Positions 17,119 through 27,965 of a DNA stretch of 64,000 nucleotides are shown in pieces. The notes beneath the pieces are model-generated. The model searched no databases. It worked only from the letters and a program-made list of their open reading frames with translations, and was not told where the DNA came from. Position 1 is the first letter of the stretch. Every line of letters starts with the position of its first letter. Where the stretch lies: NCBI RefSeq assembly GCF_004368405.1, contig NZ_SBJH01000112.1:21704-85703 (forward strand), read 5' to 3'. The stretch is from Olivibacter sp. XZL3 (GTDB lineage Bacteria; Bacteroidota; Bacteroidia; Sphingobacteriales; Sphingobacteriaceae). The position numbers were made by a program, and so were the translations under genes.

Positions 17119-19145
17119 TGGGCTTGAACAAACGCTTGTCATTCCTTGCCTTCGGATTCATCCTATACAGGCTTTTCACTTTTTCGCATGCGTATGCGCA
17201 AACGAATGAAATGGATACTGTAGCCGTCTACGGGGCAAAAAACACCTTGCAGGTTCAATCACCCGTGCCTGTTCAGATCTTGACTTCGCAGGAGCTGCAA
17301 GGGTTGAACAGTTTGTCACTCGCCGATGCCACACGTTTTCTATCGGGCGTCCAATTGAAGGATTATGGTGGCGTGGGCGGACTGAAAACGATCAATGTTA
17401 GGAGCATGGGGGCTAATCACACGCAGGTATTTCTAGACGGAATTGCGATAGGTAACATGCAAAACGGGCAAGTCGATCTTGGTAAATTCTCGCTGGAAAA
17501 TATAGAGGAAATCAGTCTGTATAGTGGCGATCGGCAAAGGCTTTTACAACCGGCTAAAAGCTTTGCTTCGGCTTCCTATATGTATTTGCAAAGTAAAACG
17601 CCGAAATTCCAAGAAGGCAAACCGGTCAACTTAAGTTTTGGGTTCAAAAGTGGTTCATTCGCCTTGATCAATCCGTCCTTGCTATTTGAAAAAAAGATAA
17701 ATAATCACCTCAACGCCACCGTTAGCACGGAATATATGCAGGCAAGCGGCCGATATAAATTCCGGCTTCAGGATCCAAACTACGATACCACAGCGGTTCG
17801 CGAGAACGCGGATATCAGGGCGTTCAGAGCCGAATCTACCCTTAGCGGAACGTGGTTATCGGGCGACTGGCGTAGCCATGTTTATTTATATACTTCGGAT
17901 AGGGGGTTACCTGAAGCTATTGTGGCCAATCGTTTGAAACCAACGGAACCGGATAAAGGGCAGCGCCAAAAAGATCGGAACATCTTCCTTCAGAGCTCAT
18001 ATCGAAAGGAATTTGAACGTTATTCATTTTTAGCGAACGCAAAATATGCGAACGATTATACGCATTATCTGAACCCCAATATCATCAGAATTGAAGGACC
18101 TTTAGCGAATGATTTCCTGCAGCAGGAAGTCTTTCTGTCGTTAGCAAATCGGTATCAGGTAAACACACAGTGGCACCTTTCGTTGAGCACCGACTGGCAA
18201 TGGAATAAATTGGACGCAAATTTGGACGACTTCGCCTACCCAACGCGCTTCACAACGCTTGTATCTCTGACATCGCTGTATGAAGTAAATAGATTCATTG
18301 TACAGTCGAATCTCTTAGCTACATTGGTTCAAGATCATGCTGAATATGGGCCCGCCGGGGGAAGGAAACGTCGACTTAGCCCGGCAATCTCTTTATCGCT
18401 GCAGCCCTTCGAGTACCCCGACTTTCGAATAAGAGCCTTTTACAAAGACATTTTTAGAATGCCGACATTTAACGATTTATATTATACCGACGTTGGGAAC
18501 ACCTTGTTGAAACCCGAGCAGGTAAGCCAATTCAATCTGGGCGCAACGTATATTAAATCCTTACCAGGAAAAATCAGACAGGTGAGTGTGCAAACCGATG
18601 CTTACTATCATACAATCAGTGATAAAATAATAGCGACTCCTGCCAATAACCAATTCCGTTGGATCATGTACAACTTGGATCGCGTAAAAACAAAAGGAGT
18701 GGAGGCGTTGGCAAAGGTGGTTTACCAAGCGTCTGAAAAATTCAACGCCACTGCCAGTCTACGCTACAACTTGGAAGAAGCATTGAATATAACCGACGAA
18801 CAAACAGACCACCAGGCTATTAATCGCGGAGAACAGGTTCCCTATATTCCAAAACATAGCGGTTCCCTCACGCTACAAATGTACTATCGTCGTTTCCGAT
18901 TAAACTATAGCTTTCTTTATACAGGCGAGCGTTATAGTCAAGCAGCTAATAGAAGCGAAAACTATTTACAGCCTTGGTATACACATGATATGTCAATCGG
19001 AAAAGAGGATTTGGCTTTCGTAAAGAAAATAAAGCTAAATTTGATGTTGGAAATTAATAACTTCTTCAACCAACCATATGAGGTGGTTACAAATTTCCCA
19101 ATGCCAGGAAGGAACTTTCGTTTAAGGGTGTCATTAAAATACTGA
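17118..19145 (+). CDS. btuB: TonB-dependent cobalamin receptor, BtuB-like
   Basis: Outer-membrane beta-barrel receptor of 675 residues. After a signal peptide ending near HAYAQ there is a TonB box-like MDTVAVYG, then the plug domain (about 40-155; VPVQILTSQELQGLNSLSLADATRFLSGVQLKDYGGVGGLKTINVRSMG and VFLDGIAIGN) and a 22-strand barrel ending in an aromatic residue pattern (FRLRVSLKY). Cobalamin as substrate is inferred from the riboswitch and the BtuG-like neighbour; the sequence alone fits a siderophore/B12-type receptor. Start and preceding stop overlap as TAATG, suggesting translational coupling. Confidence 0.9.
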   Translation: MGLNKRLSFLAFGFILYRLFTFSHAYAQTNEMDTVAVYGAKNTLQVQSPVPVQILTSQELQGLNSLSLADATRFLSGVQLKDYGGVGGLKTINVRSMGANHTQVFLDGIAIGNMQNGQVDLGKFSLENIEEISLYSGDRQRLLQPAKSFASASYMYLQSKTPKFQEGKPVNLSFGFKSGSFALINPSLLFEKKINNHLNATVSTEYMQASGRYKFRLQDPNYDTTAVRENADIRAFRAESTLSGTWLSGDWRSHVYLYTSDRGLPEAIVANRLKPTEPDKGQRQKDRNIFLQSSYRKEFERYSFLANAKYANDYTHYLNPNIIRIEGPLANDFLQQEVFLSLANRYQVNTQWHLSLSTDWQWNKLDANLDDFAYPTRFTTLVSLTSLYEVNRFIVQSNLLATLVQDHAEYGPAGGRKRRLSPAISLSLQPFEYPDFRIRAFYKDIFRMPTFNDLYYTDVGNTLLKPEQVSQFNLGATYIKSLPGKIRQVSVQTDAYYHTISDKIIATPANNQFRWIMYNLDRVKTKGVEALAKVVYQASEKFNATASLRYNLEEALNITDEQTDHQAINRGEQVPYIPKHSGSLTLQMYYRRFRLNYSFLYTGERYSQAANRSENYLQPWYTHDMSIGKEDLAFVKKIKLNLMLEINNFFNQPYEVVTNFPMPGRNFRLRVSLKY

Positions 19146-19147
19146 TC

Positions 19148-20266
19148 ATGCGTAACATACGTCGCTACCTTTTCTTTACCTTAGTTAGTTTGGGGATTTT
19201 CGTTGCCTGTAGAAAAGACACCGTCCCATCAACGGAGGAAACCTTCCATTTTAGTCGGGGAATGTATTTGTTGAATGAAGGGAATATGTCCATGAATAAA
19301 GCCTCTCTAGACTTTTATGATTTTACTACCGGAATTTATGAAAGGGATGTGTATAAAAGAGCGAATCCGTCTTTGGTATTGGGTTTGGGCGATGTGGGGA
19401 ACGACCTAAAGCTGTACGGAAGTAAACTTTATATCGTTGTAAATGCATCCAACAAAATAGAGGTAGTTGATGCATATACCGCCAAACGGATCAAATCAAT
19501 CGATCTTGTCAACTGCCGCAATATCGCTTCGGCAAATGGAAAAATTTATGTTAGTTCATATGACGCACCTGTTAGTTTAGGCGTTAATTCACCAAACGGC
19601 AAGGTAGTTGAAATCGACACCTTATCGTTGAATATCGAGAGAGAAGTATCTGTTGGACGGCAACCTGAGGGCTTAGCGGTCTCCAACGATAAGCTTTATG
19701 TTGCCAATTCGGGTGGATATAACCCCAACGCCTACGAACGGACCCTGTCCGTTATTGATTTAGCTCTGTTTAAAGAAGTAAAACGGATAGATGTGGCTAT
19801 AAATCTACATAGAGTAAAAGCAGCTGAGGACGGTAAAATCTATGTGACCTCGCGAGGAGACTACAAAGCGAACCACGCCAGCCTTTTTATTATAGAGACA
19901 GATACAGACAGCCTTATGAGGCAATTAGCTAGTCCAGTCAGTAATTTCTGGTTAGACGACGGCAAAATTTACACCTATTCCACGGAGTGGGACAGCAATG
20001 GACAAAAAAACACCATGCTTTTTAATTCATTCTTATTAACCGATCTGACCACTGGTTTTCCGTATATCCATGATGGCACTGAAAGTCGGATAACAATGCC
20101 TTATGGGATAGCGGTTGACCCCAATACCAAGAGAATTTACTTGGCCGATGCCAAAAATTACGTCAGTCCGGGAACACTGTACGAATTCGATGCAACAGGA
20201 AACTTGATAAACTCCTTTGAAACGGGAGATATTCCCGCTCATATGTGCTTTTTGGGATTGAATTAA
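19148..20266 (+). CDS. BtuG-like beta-propeller surface lipoprotein
   Basis: Lipoprotein of 372 residues with lipobox GIFVAC (Cys21). The body is a YVTN/DUF5074-type seven-bladed propeller with repeats such as LYIVVNASNKIEVVDAYTAKRIKSI, PNGKVVEIDTLSLNIEREVSVGRQPEGLAV and GIAVDPNTKRIYLADAKNY. BtuG of Bacteroides is a DUF5074 propeller that caps BtuB and binds B12 with very high affinity, and the gene order here is the same, so a BtuG role is likely. It begins 2 bp after btuB ends and is the last gene of the riboswitch operon; no ABC importer genes follow in this window. Confidence 0.86.
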   Translation: MRNIRRYLFFTLVSLGIFVACRKDTVPSTEETFHFSRGMYLLNEGNMSMNKASLDFYDFTTGIYERDVYKRANPSLVLGLGDVGNDLKLYGSKLYIVVNASNKIEVVDAYTAKRIKSIDLVNCRNIASANGKIYVSSYDAPVSLGVNSPNGKVVEIDTLSLNIEREVSVGRQPEGLAVSNDKLYVANSGGYNPNAYERTLSVIDLALFKEVKRIDVAINLHRVKAAEDGKIYVTSRGDYKANHASLFIIETDTDSLMRQLASPVSNFWLDDGKIYTYSTEWDSNGQKNTMLFNSFLLTDLTTGFPYIHDGTESRITMPYGIAVDPNTKRIYLADAKNYVSPGTLYEFDATGNLINSFETGDIPAHMCFLGLN

Positions 20267-20414
20267 ACGTAATTAAACCTTGCCTTATGATCACGAAGGC
20301 CGAAAAACCATCAGCGCATTAATCCTTCATGTTTAAATATTGTCAAAATAGAGAGAAATTCAAAGTTATTGCCCATAAGTAACGGTAAATTAAAGCAGAT
20401 GTGGCTTAAATTAA

Positions 20415-20422
20415 TAGCTTTG
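20415..20422 (+). promoter_or_regulatory. -7 promoter element for the LpoB/COG3014 cluster
   Basis: TAGCTTTG is an exact TAnnTTTG match 23 bp before the ATG at 20446. No clear -33 partner is seen. The preceding gap from the B12 operon shows nothing else of note. Confidence 0.4.
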
Positions 20423-20445
20423 CGCTATATTCAATTTTCTTCGCT

Positions 20446-20832
20446 ATGAACAGAAAACGTATGTTTCAGCTGCTTGGTATGGTGTTTTTGCCATTTTTTG
20501 TAGCAAACGCACAGGAAATAATATCTACTGATCAAAATCCGAACTTTAACAAAAGTCTGCGGCGCTATTTAACTATAAGCGATTCATTATTACGAGATCA
20601 GGGATCAACCGTTCAACAGACCTATAAAGCATACGATTGGTACCTGGCCAGAGAAGAGAGGAAAGCCTTGCGCCGAGAAAGAAGGCACCTAGAACGGATG
20701 GCAAACCCCTATTATAGCGACAGGTTTTATCCTTCCATAGGGTTTGGCTATTTTGGATATAGCCGCTGGGGTAATAGGGGCTGGTCACCTTACGGAGGTA
20801 TAGGCTTTAACACTAGGAGCCTTTGGTATTAA
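20446..20832 (+). CDS. Small secreted protein of unknown function
   Basis: 128 residues with a signal peptide (MFQLLGMVFLPFFVANAQ) ending at ANAQ. The middle is strongly basic (REERKALRRERRHLERM) and the C-terminal third is rich in Gly, Tyr and aromatic residues (GFGYFGYSRWGNRGWSPYGGIGF). The pattern suggests an envelope-associated structural protein. It lies 32 bp before the LpoB-like gene on the same strand, so a link to cell-wall or outer-membrane assembly is plausible but not shown. I do not recognise a named family. Confidence 0.7.
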   Translation: MNRKRMFQLLGMVFLPFFVANAQEIISTDQNPNFNKSLRRYLTISDSLLRDQGSTVQQTYKAYDWYLAREERKALRRERRHLERMANPYYSDRFYPSIGFGYFGYSRWGNRGWSPYGGIGFNTRSLWY

Positions 20833-20864
20833 TTACTTACAATTTAACTAATAAAAGAAAAAAA

Positions 20865-21458
20865 ATGAAACTTAAACACCTTTTGTTTTCGACCGCGTTA
20901 ACCGCCGCTTCGTTTATTATATTTTCCTGTGCTAGGCAAGTAACCAGAGTAAGTCCGGAGGAAGCTATTGATATCAGCGGAAATTGGAACAATACAGACG
21001 CGAGAATGGTAGCTGACGAAATGACAAAAACCATGCTCGGCGCCGGGTGGTTAGCGGATCATCTTGAAAAACAGGGCGGAAAAAAGCCTGTCGTAATCGT
21101 AGGAATGATGCAAAACAAAAGTCATGAACACATTGACGCGGAAACCTTTGTGAAAGACGTCGAAAGGGCCTTCATACAGACTCAACGGGTCCGCTTGGTA
21201 CAGGGAGGTAAAAAGAGGGAAGAGTTAAGGGCTGAGAAGGCCGACCAACAGGAAAATGCTTCGCTGTCTACTATGAAAAGATTCGGACTGGAAAATGGCG
21301 CTGATTATATCCTACAAGGCTCAATCAACTCAATTGTAGACTCTCACAAAAGACAGAAGGTCGTTTACTATCAAGTGGATTTAGAATTGACTGATATTCA
21401 GACAAACGAAGTGGTGTGGGTTGGTGATAAAAAGATTGCTAAATACGTTAAGAACTAG
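20865..21458 (+). CDS. LpoB-like penicillin-binding protein activator
   Basis: Lipoprotein of 197 residues (lipobox IIFSCA). It has the LpoB core: DARMVADEMTKTML, VVIVGMMQNKSHEHID, FVKDVERAFIQTQRVRLV, FGLENGADYILQGSINSIVDSHKRQKVVYYQVDLELTDIQTNEVVWVGDKKI. In Enterobacteria LpoB activates PBP1b from the outer membrane; in Bacteroidota the partner is not known. The ATG at 20865 directly precedes the signal peptide; an upstream TTG at 20823 would overlap the previous gene. It is followed 21 bp later by the COG3014 gene, the same pairing seen in Gammaproteobacteria. Confidence 0.88.
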   Translation: MKLKHLLFSTALTAASFIIFSCARQVTRVSPEEAIDISGNWNNTDARMVADEMTKTMLGAGWLADHLEKQGGKKPVVIVGMMQNKSHEHIDAETFVKDVERAFIQTQRVRLVQGGKKREELRAEKADQQENASLSTMKRFGLENGADYILQGSINSIVDSHKRQKVVYYQVDLELTDIQTNEVVWVGDKKIAKYVKN

Positions 21459-21479
21459 ACGTTAGATTACGGCTGCAGC

Positions 21480-22916
21480 ATGAAGAGATGTTCAAGAAGG
21501 GTGTCGGCAACAATAATACCTATGTTGCTAATAGTATTTGTTTGCAGCTGTGCAAGTTACCATGATCGAGTGGCCTCATACTACAGAAAAATAGCAGAGG
21601 GCAATTTTCAAGCGGCAGAAAATGATTTAACGAAAAACCCCCTGCTAAAGAAACCACGAAATAAGCTTCTTTATTTAATGGAACTCGGACGCGTTAGTCA
21701 ATTGAATGGAAATTACGAGGCCAGTAATCGGTATTTAAACGAAGCAGATAGACTGCTTGAAATCGGGTTGGGAAACACAAAGGATGCGATAGTAGGTGCT
21801 CTGGTAAACCCAATGACCCAGAACTACAAAGGTGAAGATTTCGAAAAGTTTATGGTTCATTATTACAAAGCCCTCAACTACATTTATTTGAACAACACAG
21901 AGGAAGCGATCGTAGAAGCTAGGCGTATTACGCTGCAGTCTCAAATACAGGCCGACAAGCACAATGAAAAGTCCAACAGATACAGTCAAGATGCTTTTTC
22001 GCTTATGCTGCAAGGGCTTATCTATGAGCACGACCGAGACGTCAATAACGCTTTTATCGCTTATAGGAACGCAGTTGAAGTCTATTTAAAACAGAAAGAC
22101 AGCACCTATTATAATACCCATATTCCAGCCAGCTTAAAATATGATGTCATGCGAATGGCCTATCTTAATGGTTTCGAATCGGAACTTCAACGGTTCGAGA
22201 CAATTTTCAACATGCCTTATAAACATTATCAACCAGGGCCGGGAGGGGAGTTGGTTTTATTTTGGGAGAACGGTTTGGCACCCATTAAAAGGCAAGAAGA
22301 TTTGGTGTTCTCGTTGGTTGAAGGCAGTAGCGGTGATTTTGTGTTTACCAATGCCGCAGGCACTATACTTATCCCGATAGATCGGGATGTGTATGATCAT
22401 AATAAGACACGATTAAATGATGTACACAGTGTGCATATAGCGTACCCCACGTACATCTCAAAGCCAGCGTATTTTTCAGATGCCGTGGTAAAGATGGACA
22501 GCGGCGATTTTTATTTTGAAAAAGCCGAGGACATCAACGCGCTGGCTCTAGAAACGCTAAAACAACGCTTCGGCAAGGAGAGGGGGAAAACGCTCACGCG
22601 GCTAGCAATAAAGAAAGGCGCAGAATATGCGCTAAAGGAAAGTGCTAAAGGCAGCGGAAAGAACGGAAAGGATAATGCTGTTTTGGAAGGATTGGGATTT
22701 GGGGTTCAGCTATACAGCTTGCTATCGGAAAAAGCAGATACCCGTAATTGGCAATCCCTCCCCAATCAAATCTTGTACACCAGAGTTCCATTAGTATTGG
22801 GAGAGAACAAGCTCACCCTCCAATTTAGCGCCAGTGATGGTAGTACCCGATCCGACACGCTGACCTTGAAGGGCGATGGAAGCTTGCAATTTTTAAGCTA
22901 TCCAACCCTGCGCTAA
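21480..22916 (+). CDS. COG3014-family lipoprotein with TPR-like repeats
   Basis: 478-residue lipoprotein (lipobox FVCSCA). Residues about 35-230 form helical repeats of the TPR kind (KLLYLMELGRVSQLNGNYEASNRYLNEADRLL, YYKALNYIYLNNTEEAIVEARRI, LMLQGLIYEHDRDVNNAFIAYRNAVEVY). The second half is beta-rich and ends in a conserved LPNQILYTRVPLVLGENKLTLQ segment. COG3014 proteins are found next to LpoB-like lipoproteins, but the function is unknown. It converges with prfC, leaving 25 bp. Confidence 0.85.
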   Translation: MKRCSRRVSATIIPMLLIVFVCSCASYHDRVASYYRKIAEGNFQAAENDLTKNPLLKKPRNKLLYLMELGRVSQLNGNYEASNRYLNEADRLLEIGLGNTKDAIVGALVNPMTQNYKGEDFEKFMVHYYKALNYIYLNNTEEAIVEARRITLQSQIQADKHNEKSNRYSQDAFSLMLQGLIYEHDRDVNNAFIAYRNAVEVYLKQKDSTYYNTHIPASLKYDVMRMAYLNGFESELQRFETIFNMPYKHYQPGPGGELVLFWENGLAPIKRQEDLVFSLVEGSSGDFVFTNAAGTILIPIDRDVYDHNKTRLNDVHSVHIAYPTYISKPAYFSDAVVKMDSGDFYFEKAEDINALALETLKQRFGKERGKTLTRLAIKKGAEYALKESAKGSGKNGKDNAVLEGLGFGVQLYSLLSEKADTRNWQSLPNQILYTRVPLVLGENKLTLQFSASDGSTRSDTLTLKGDGSLQFLSYPTLR

Positions 22917-22941
22917 GGATTGAACCTGTTTCGGGCATACC

Positions 22942-24528
22942 TTACCACTCGCTGGTTTCGTGGAAAACGATATCAGGGTATTCACGCATGGTCGAATCGA
23001 TATCCCATTTAGAGTTCGAAAGATATACCGGTCTGTTTTCTTTGTCGAAAGCAATTCGACTGGCTTGCGATCGCATCAATTTATCGATTTCACTTTGATT
23101 ATCAGAAGTTATCCAACTGGCTTTCGTGAAACTGATGGCTCTGAAATTACAGGATGCTCCATATTCGTGAAGTAACCTAAATTTGATGACTTCAAACTGA
23201 AGTTCACCTACAGTTCCAACGAATTTCCTGCTTCCCAGATTTTGCGTAAACAACTGCGCAACTCCTTCGTCTACCAATTGCGTAATGCCTTTTTCGAGTT
23301 GTTTCGTTTTCATTGGATCTAAGTTCTCTAACTCTTTAAAGATCTCCGGAGAAAAACTAGGTATCCCTAGATATTTTAATGTCTCGCCCTCTGTCAACGT
23401 GTCACCGATCTTAAAGTTCCCTGCATCGTATAATCCGATTACATCGCCTGGCCAGGCCTCTTCTACCAGACTCTTTGCGTCTGCCATGAAGCTGGTGGGA
23501 GATGCAAATTTCAACTTCTTATTCAGTCGAATATGCTGATAAAACTTATTGCGTTCGAACTTCCCGGAGCATACCCGGCAAAAAGCAATACGGTCGCGGT
23601 GATTGGGATCAAGGTTGGCATGTATTTTAAAAATAAATCCGGAAAACGGCTTTTCATTCGGCTGCACAGTACGCTTATCCGTTTCCCTTGCTTGCGGTTC
23701 GGGTGCAATTTCCACGAAAGTGTCCAACAATTCTTCAATACCGAAGTTATTGATCGCGCTCCCGAAAAAAACAGGCGCCAGATAGCCCGAGCGATAAAGT
23801 GTTAAATCGAAGGGCTCGTAAACGCCCTCCACCAACTCAACCTCGTCACGCAATTTATTCGCGGCTTTTTCGCCTAGCTGCTTATCCAGTTCTTTGCTTG
23901 AAATATCCTCAACTTGAATATATTCATCCGATATATTCATTTTATTATCGCCGCTAAACAGTTTGAGCTGCTTTTTATAAAGATGGTACACACCCGCGAA
24001 CGTGCTGCCGATTCCAATAGGCCAGCTAAGCGGACGCGTTGAAATATTCAATTCTTTTTCGATCTCTTCTAACAAGTCGAACGGATCTTTCCCTTCTCGA
24101 TCCATTTTATTAATGAAAACCATCACAGGGATGTGCCGCATTCGACAGACGTTCATTAATTTTCTGGTTTGCTCTTCCACGCCCTTCACACAATCCACAA
24201 CCAAAATCACCGAATCCACTGCAGTCAACGTACGGTAGGTGTCTTCCGCAAAATCTTTGTGGCCGGGGGTGTCCAATATATTTATCTTTCGATCTTTATA
24301 GATAAATCCCATTACAGACGTAGCAACCGATATACCGCGCTGCTTTTCGATTTCCATGAAGTCCGAAGTGGCAGTTTTCTCAGCTTTATTTCGTTTAACG
24401 GTGCCAGCCTTCTGTATAGCACCACCAAATAACAGCAGTTTTTCTGTTAAGGTAGTTTTACCGGCATCGGGGTGGCTTATTATTCCAAAAATTCTTCGCT
24501 TATTTATCTCTACTTGTAAGTTACTCAT
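22942..24528 (-). CDS. prfC: Peptide chain release factor 3
   Basis: GTPase that removes RF1/RF2 from the ribosome after termination. The G1 motif is SHPDAGKTT near residue 17, switch II is DTPGHKDF, and NKMD gives base specificity; the following domains II and III carry RF3-type segments ([33 protein letters not shown]). The length of 528 residues equals the family norm. I use the ATG at 24528; a TTG at 24537 would add three residues. A TACCTTTG element (24553-24560) lies 24 bp upstream on the minus strand. Confidence 0.96.
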   Translation of the reverse strand: MSNLQVEINKRRIFGIISHPDAGKTTLTEKLLLFGGAIQKAGTVKRNKAEKTATSDFMEIEKQRGISVATSVMGFIYKDRKINILDTPGHKDFAEDTYRTLTAVDSVILVVDCVKGVEEQTRKLMNVCRMRHIPVMVFINKMDREGKDPFDLLEEIEKELNISTRPLSWPIGIGSTFAGVYHLYKKQLKLFSGDNKMNISDEYIQVEDISSKELDKQLGEKAANKLRDEVELVEGVYEPFDLTLYRSGYLAPVFFGSAINNFGIEELLDTFVEIAPEPQARETDKRTVQPNEKPFSGFIFKIHANLDPNHRDRIAFCRVCSGKFERNKFYQHIRLNKKLKFASPTSFMADAKSLVEEAWPGDVIGLYDAGNFKIGDTLTEGETLKYLGIPSFSPEIFKELENLDPMKTKQLEKGITQLVDEGVAQLFTQNLGSRKFVGTVGELQFEVIKFRLLHEYGASCNFRAISFTKASWITSDNQSEIDKLMRSQASRIAFDKENRPVYLSNSKWDIDSTMREYPDIVFHETSEW

Positions 24529-24552
24529 TGTTAGCAACGAAATTTAAGGGGA

Positions 24553-24560
24553 CAAAGGTA
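24553..24560 (-). promoter_or_regulatory. -7 promoter element for prfC
   Basis: Read on the minus strand the sequence is TACCTTTG, an exact TAnnTTTG match 24 bp before the prfC ATG. No clear -33 TTTG lies at the usual distance. Confidence 0.4.
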
Positions 24561-24693
24561 AGGATTAAATCGGTAGTTTTTCTTATTCACCACAGGAAAT
24601 GAAGGGCAATTAAGGTCACTTTGCCGATTCTTCGTATTGCTAAGCGGATCGCTGACTAAACTTGACTTTCCTTTTACAAAAATGTATATTTCC

Positions 24694-24726
24694 TTGTCGC
24701 GGATCTGAAAAAAAATCGTACTTTTG
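24694..24726 (+). promoter_or_regulatory. Bacteroidota-type promoter for guaB
   Basis: TTG at 24694-24696 and TACTTTTG at 24719-24726 are separated by 22 nt, near the usual spacing of the phylum's primary promoter. The start codon of guaB is 33 bp after the -7 element. Confidence 0.55.
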
Positions 24727-24741
24727 CCTGGCAAATAGTAA

Positions 24742-26235
<1,494 letters not shown>

Positions 26236-26256
26236 CGAAAAACGATTTAGCAAGTA

Positions 26257-26292
26257 AAAGGCCGTAGAATTTCCATATTCTGCGGCCTTTTT
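26257..26292 (+). terminator. Rho-independent terminator after guaB
   Basis: AAAGGCCGTAGAAT (26257-26270) pairs with ATTCTGCGGCCTTT (26277-26290) with one G-U pair, a 6-nt loop, and T-rich sequence following. It lies 21 bp after the guaB stop. Confidence 0.85.
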
Positions 26293-26654
26293 GATTTACG
26301 GCTATTTTTATAACCAAAATGTTATAAAAAGAAATCTCTTTTAGCTGTTTCTCCTCTTAATGTATTTAGTACAGTCTGATTATCAATTAGTTCTGTTGAA
26401 CCCTGCTGTGTTAATAATAATTGGACTGCTTTTATCGTTTCAATAAAGTTCAAATAAATTTTATGCGCATTTTGGTTTTTTTAAAAAATCGACTACATTT
26501 AGTAAATTTTAGCTGAAACATTTCTGCAAAAAGGCAGAAAGGGCATTGAACAAAGCAACCAGAAAAGCTAACATAAACTATTTATAACTAACAATTTAGA
26601 TGATAAAAATTAAATTTATTATTAACGCAACCAAATCTTAGACTAACCCACTTT
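26293..26654. other. Non-coding region before the MFS operon
   Basis: AT-rich stretch with no open frame of note. It holds a promoter (26471-26501) and, in the expected leader, a 7-bp hairpin (TTTCTGC at 26521-26527 with GCAGAAA at 26534-26540). The leader would be about 145 nt long, which leaves room for post-transcriptional control, but I see no known riboswitch. Confidence 0.5.
26471..26501 (+). promoter_or_regulatory. Promoter of the MFS/GMC/Gfo-Idh operon
   Basis: TTTG (26471-26474), 19 nt, then TACATTTA (26494-26501), which matches TAnnTTTG in seven of eight positions. Spacing is ideal for the phylum's primary sigma factor. Confidence 0.5.
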
Positions 26655-27893
26655 ATGAACACTATTACTCGTGCAAAATTGTCATTCATGATGTTCCTGG
26701 AATTTTTTATTTGGGGAGCATGGTTTGTAACCCTAGGTACATTCTTGAACATCAACTTAAATGCATCGGGGCTGGAGAGCGCCAATGTGTTTTCAACGCA
26801 GTCGTTTGGTGCTATTATTGCGCCTTTCATTATAGGTTTAATAGCCGACCGTTACTTCAACGCCGAACGAATTTTGGGTGTGCTCCATTTAATCGGTGCT
26901 TTTTTAATGTACAAAATGTATAGTGCTCCTGATGTAGGCGTGTTTTATCCCTATGTCTTAGCTTACATGATTGGCTATATGCCCACACTAGCGCTTGTAA
27001 ATTCTGTCTCTTTTCGACAAATGCAAAATCCCGAAAAAGAGTTTTCTTCGATACGCGTCTGGGGAACAATCGGTTGGATCGTTGCAGGTTTAGTGATCAG
27101 TTACGTGTTCAACTGGGATTCGGGCGATAATTTAAAAGCCGGAGCGTTACGGAACACCTTCTTAATGGCAGGTATCGCTTCTTTCATATTAGGTTTATAT
27201 AGCTTTATTCTTCCTAAGACACCTCCGATAGCTCGCGAGGCAGGCGAGAAGAGCAGTATTTCTGAAATTTTAGGCCTGGACGCGTTAAAACTATTGAACA
27301 AAAAAGATTTTTTGATATTTTTTATTTCAGCTATTCTCATTTGTATTCCGCTTGCATTTTATTATCAGAACGCAAATCCGTTCTTGTCCGACATCGGATT
27401 GCCTAACCCTACGGGGAAAATGGCAATAGGCCAAGTTTCTGAGGCGTTTTTCCTGTTACTCCTACCTGTCTTCTTTAGTCGTTTTGGATTTAAGAAAACG
27501 ATCTTATTCGGCATGTTGGCTTGGGCCATAAGGTATGCTTTCTTCGCCTATGGTAATGCTGATGAACTATCCTTTTTATTGATTATCGGTATTGCACTCC
27601 ATGGTATATGTTATGACTTTTTCTTTGTTTCGGGTCAAATCTATACAGACGCCCGTGCAGGTGAAAAATACAAGTCATCCGCTCAAGGCTTGGTTACATT
27701 GGCAACATACGGTGTGGGCATGTTAATAGGCTTTTGGGTGGCCGGTTTTGTAACGGAGTATTATAAAGAAGCAGCTGTTGACAATTTATGGCAACATGTT
27801 TGGGTGGTGCCGGCTTCGATAGCGGCTGTTATATTTGTATTATTTGCACTTTTCTTCAAGGAAAAGAAGGAAGTCAGTGTAAGTTACGAATAG
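26655..27893 (+). CDS. MFS transporter, nucleoside:H+ symporter type
   Basis: 412-residue, 12-helix permease of the nucleoside-proton-symporter family (NupG-like): MMFLEFFIWGAWFVTLGTFL at the N-terminus, FIIGLIADRYFNAERILGVLHLIGAFLM, and LHGICYDFFFVSGQIYTDARAG in the second half are typical. In Bacteroidota such proteins sit beside sugar oxidoreductases and are thought to import sugars or derivatives instead of nucleosides. Here it heads a run of four plus-strand genes, 72 bp before the GMC gene, so it may bring in the substrate or product of those enzymes. Confidence 0.88.
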   Translation: MNTITRAKLSFMMFLEFFIWGAWFVTLGTFLNINLNASGLESANVFSTQSFGAIIAPFIIGLIADRYFNAERILGVLHLIGAFLMYKMYSAPDVGVFYPYVLAYMIGYMPTLALVNSVSFRQMQNPEKEFSSIRVWGTIGWIVAGLVISYVFNWDSGDNLKAGALRNTFLMAGIASFILGLYSFILPKTPPIAREAGEKSSISEILGLDALKLLNKKDFLIFFISAILICIPLAFYYQNANPFLSDIGLPNPTGKMAIGQVSEAFFLLLLPVFFSRFGFKKTILFGMLAWAIRYAFFAYGNADELSFLLIIGIALHGICYDFFFVSGQIYTDARAGEKYKSSAQGLVTLATYGVGMLIGFWVAGFVTEYYKEAAVDNLWQHVWVVPASIAAVIFVLFALFFKEKKEVSVSYE

Positions 27894-27965
27894 GGCGGGT
27901 GACAATTGAATACATAACAGTAAATTACTAACTGAATACTAAAACGACAATAAACTAAATCAATT

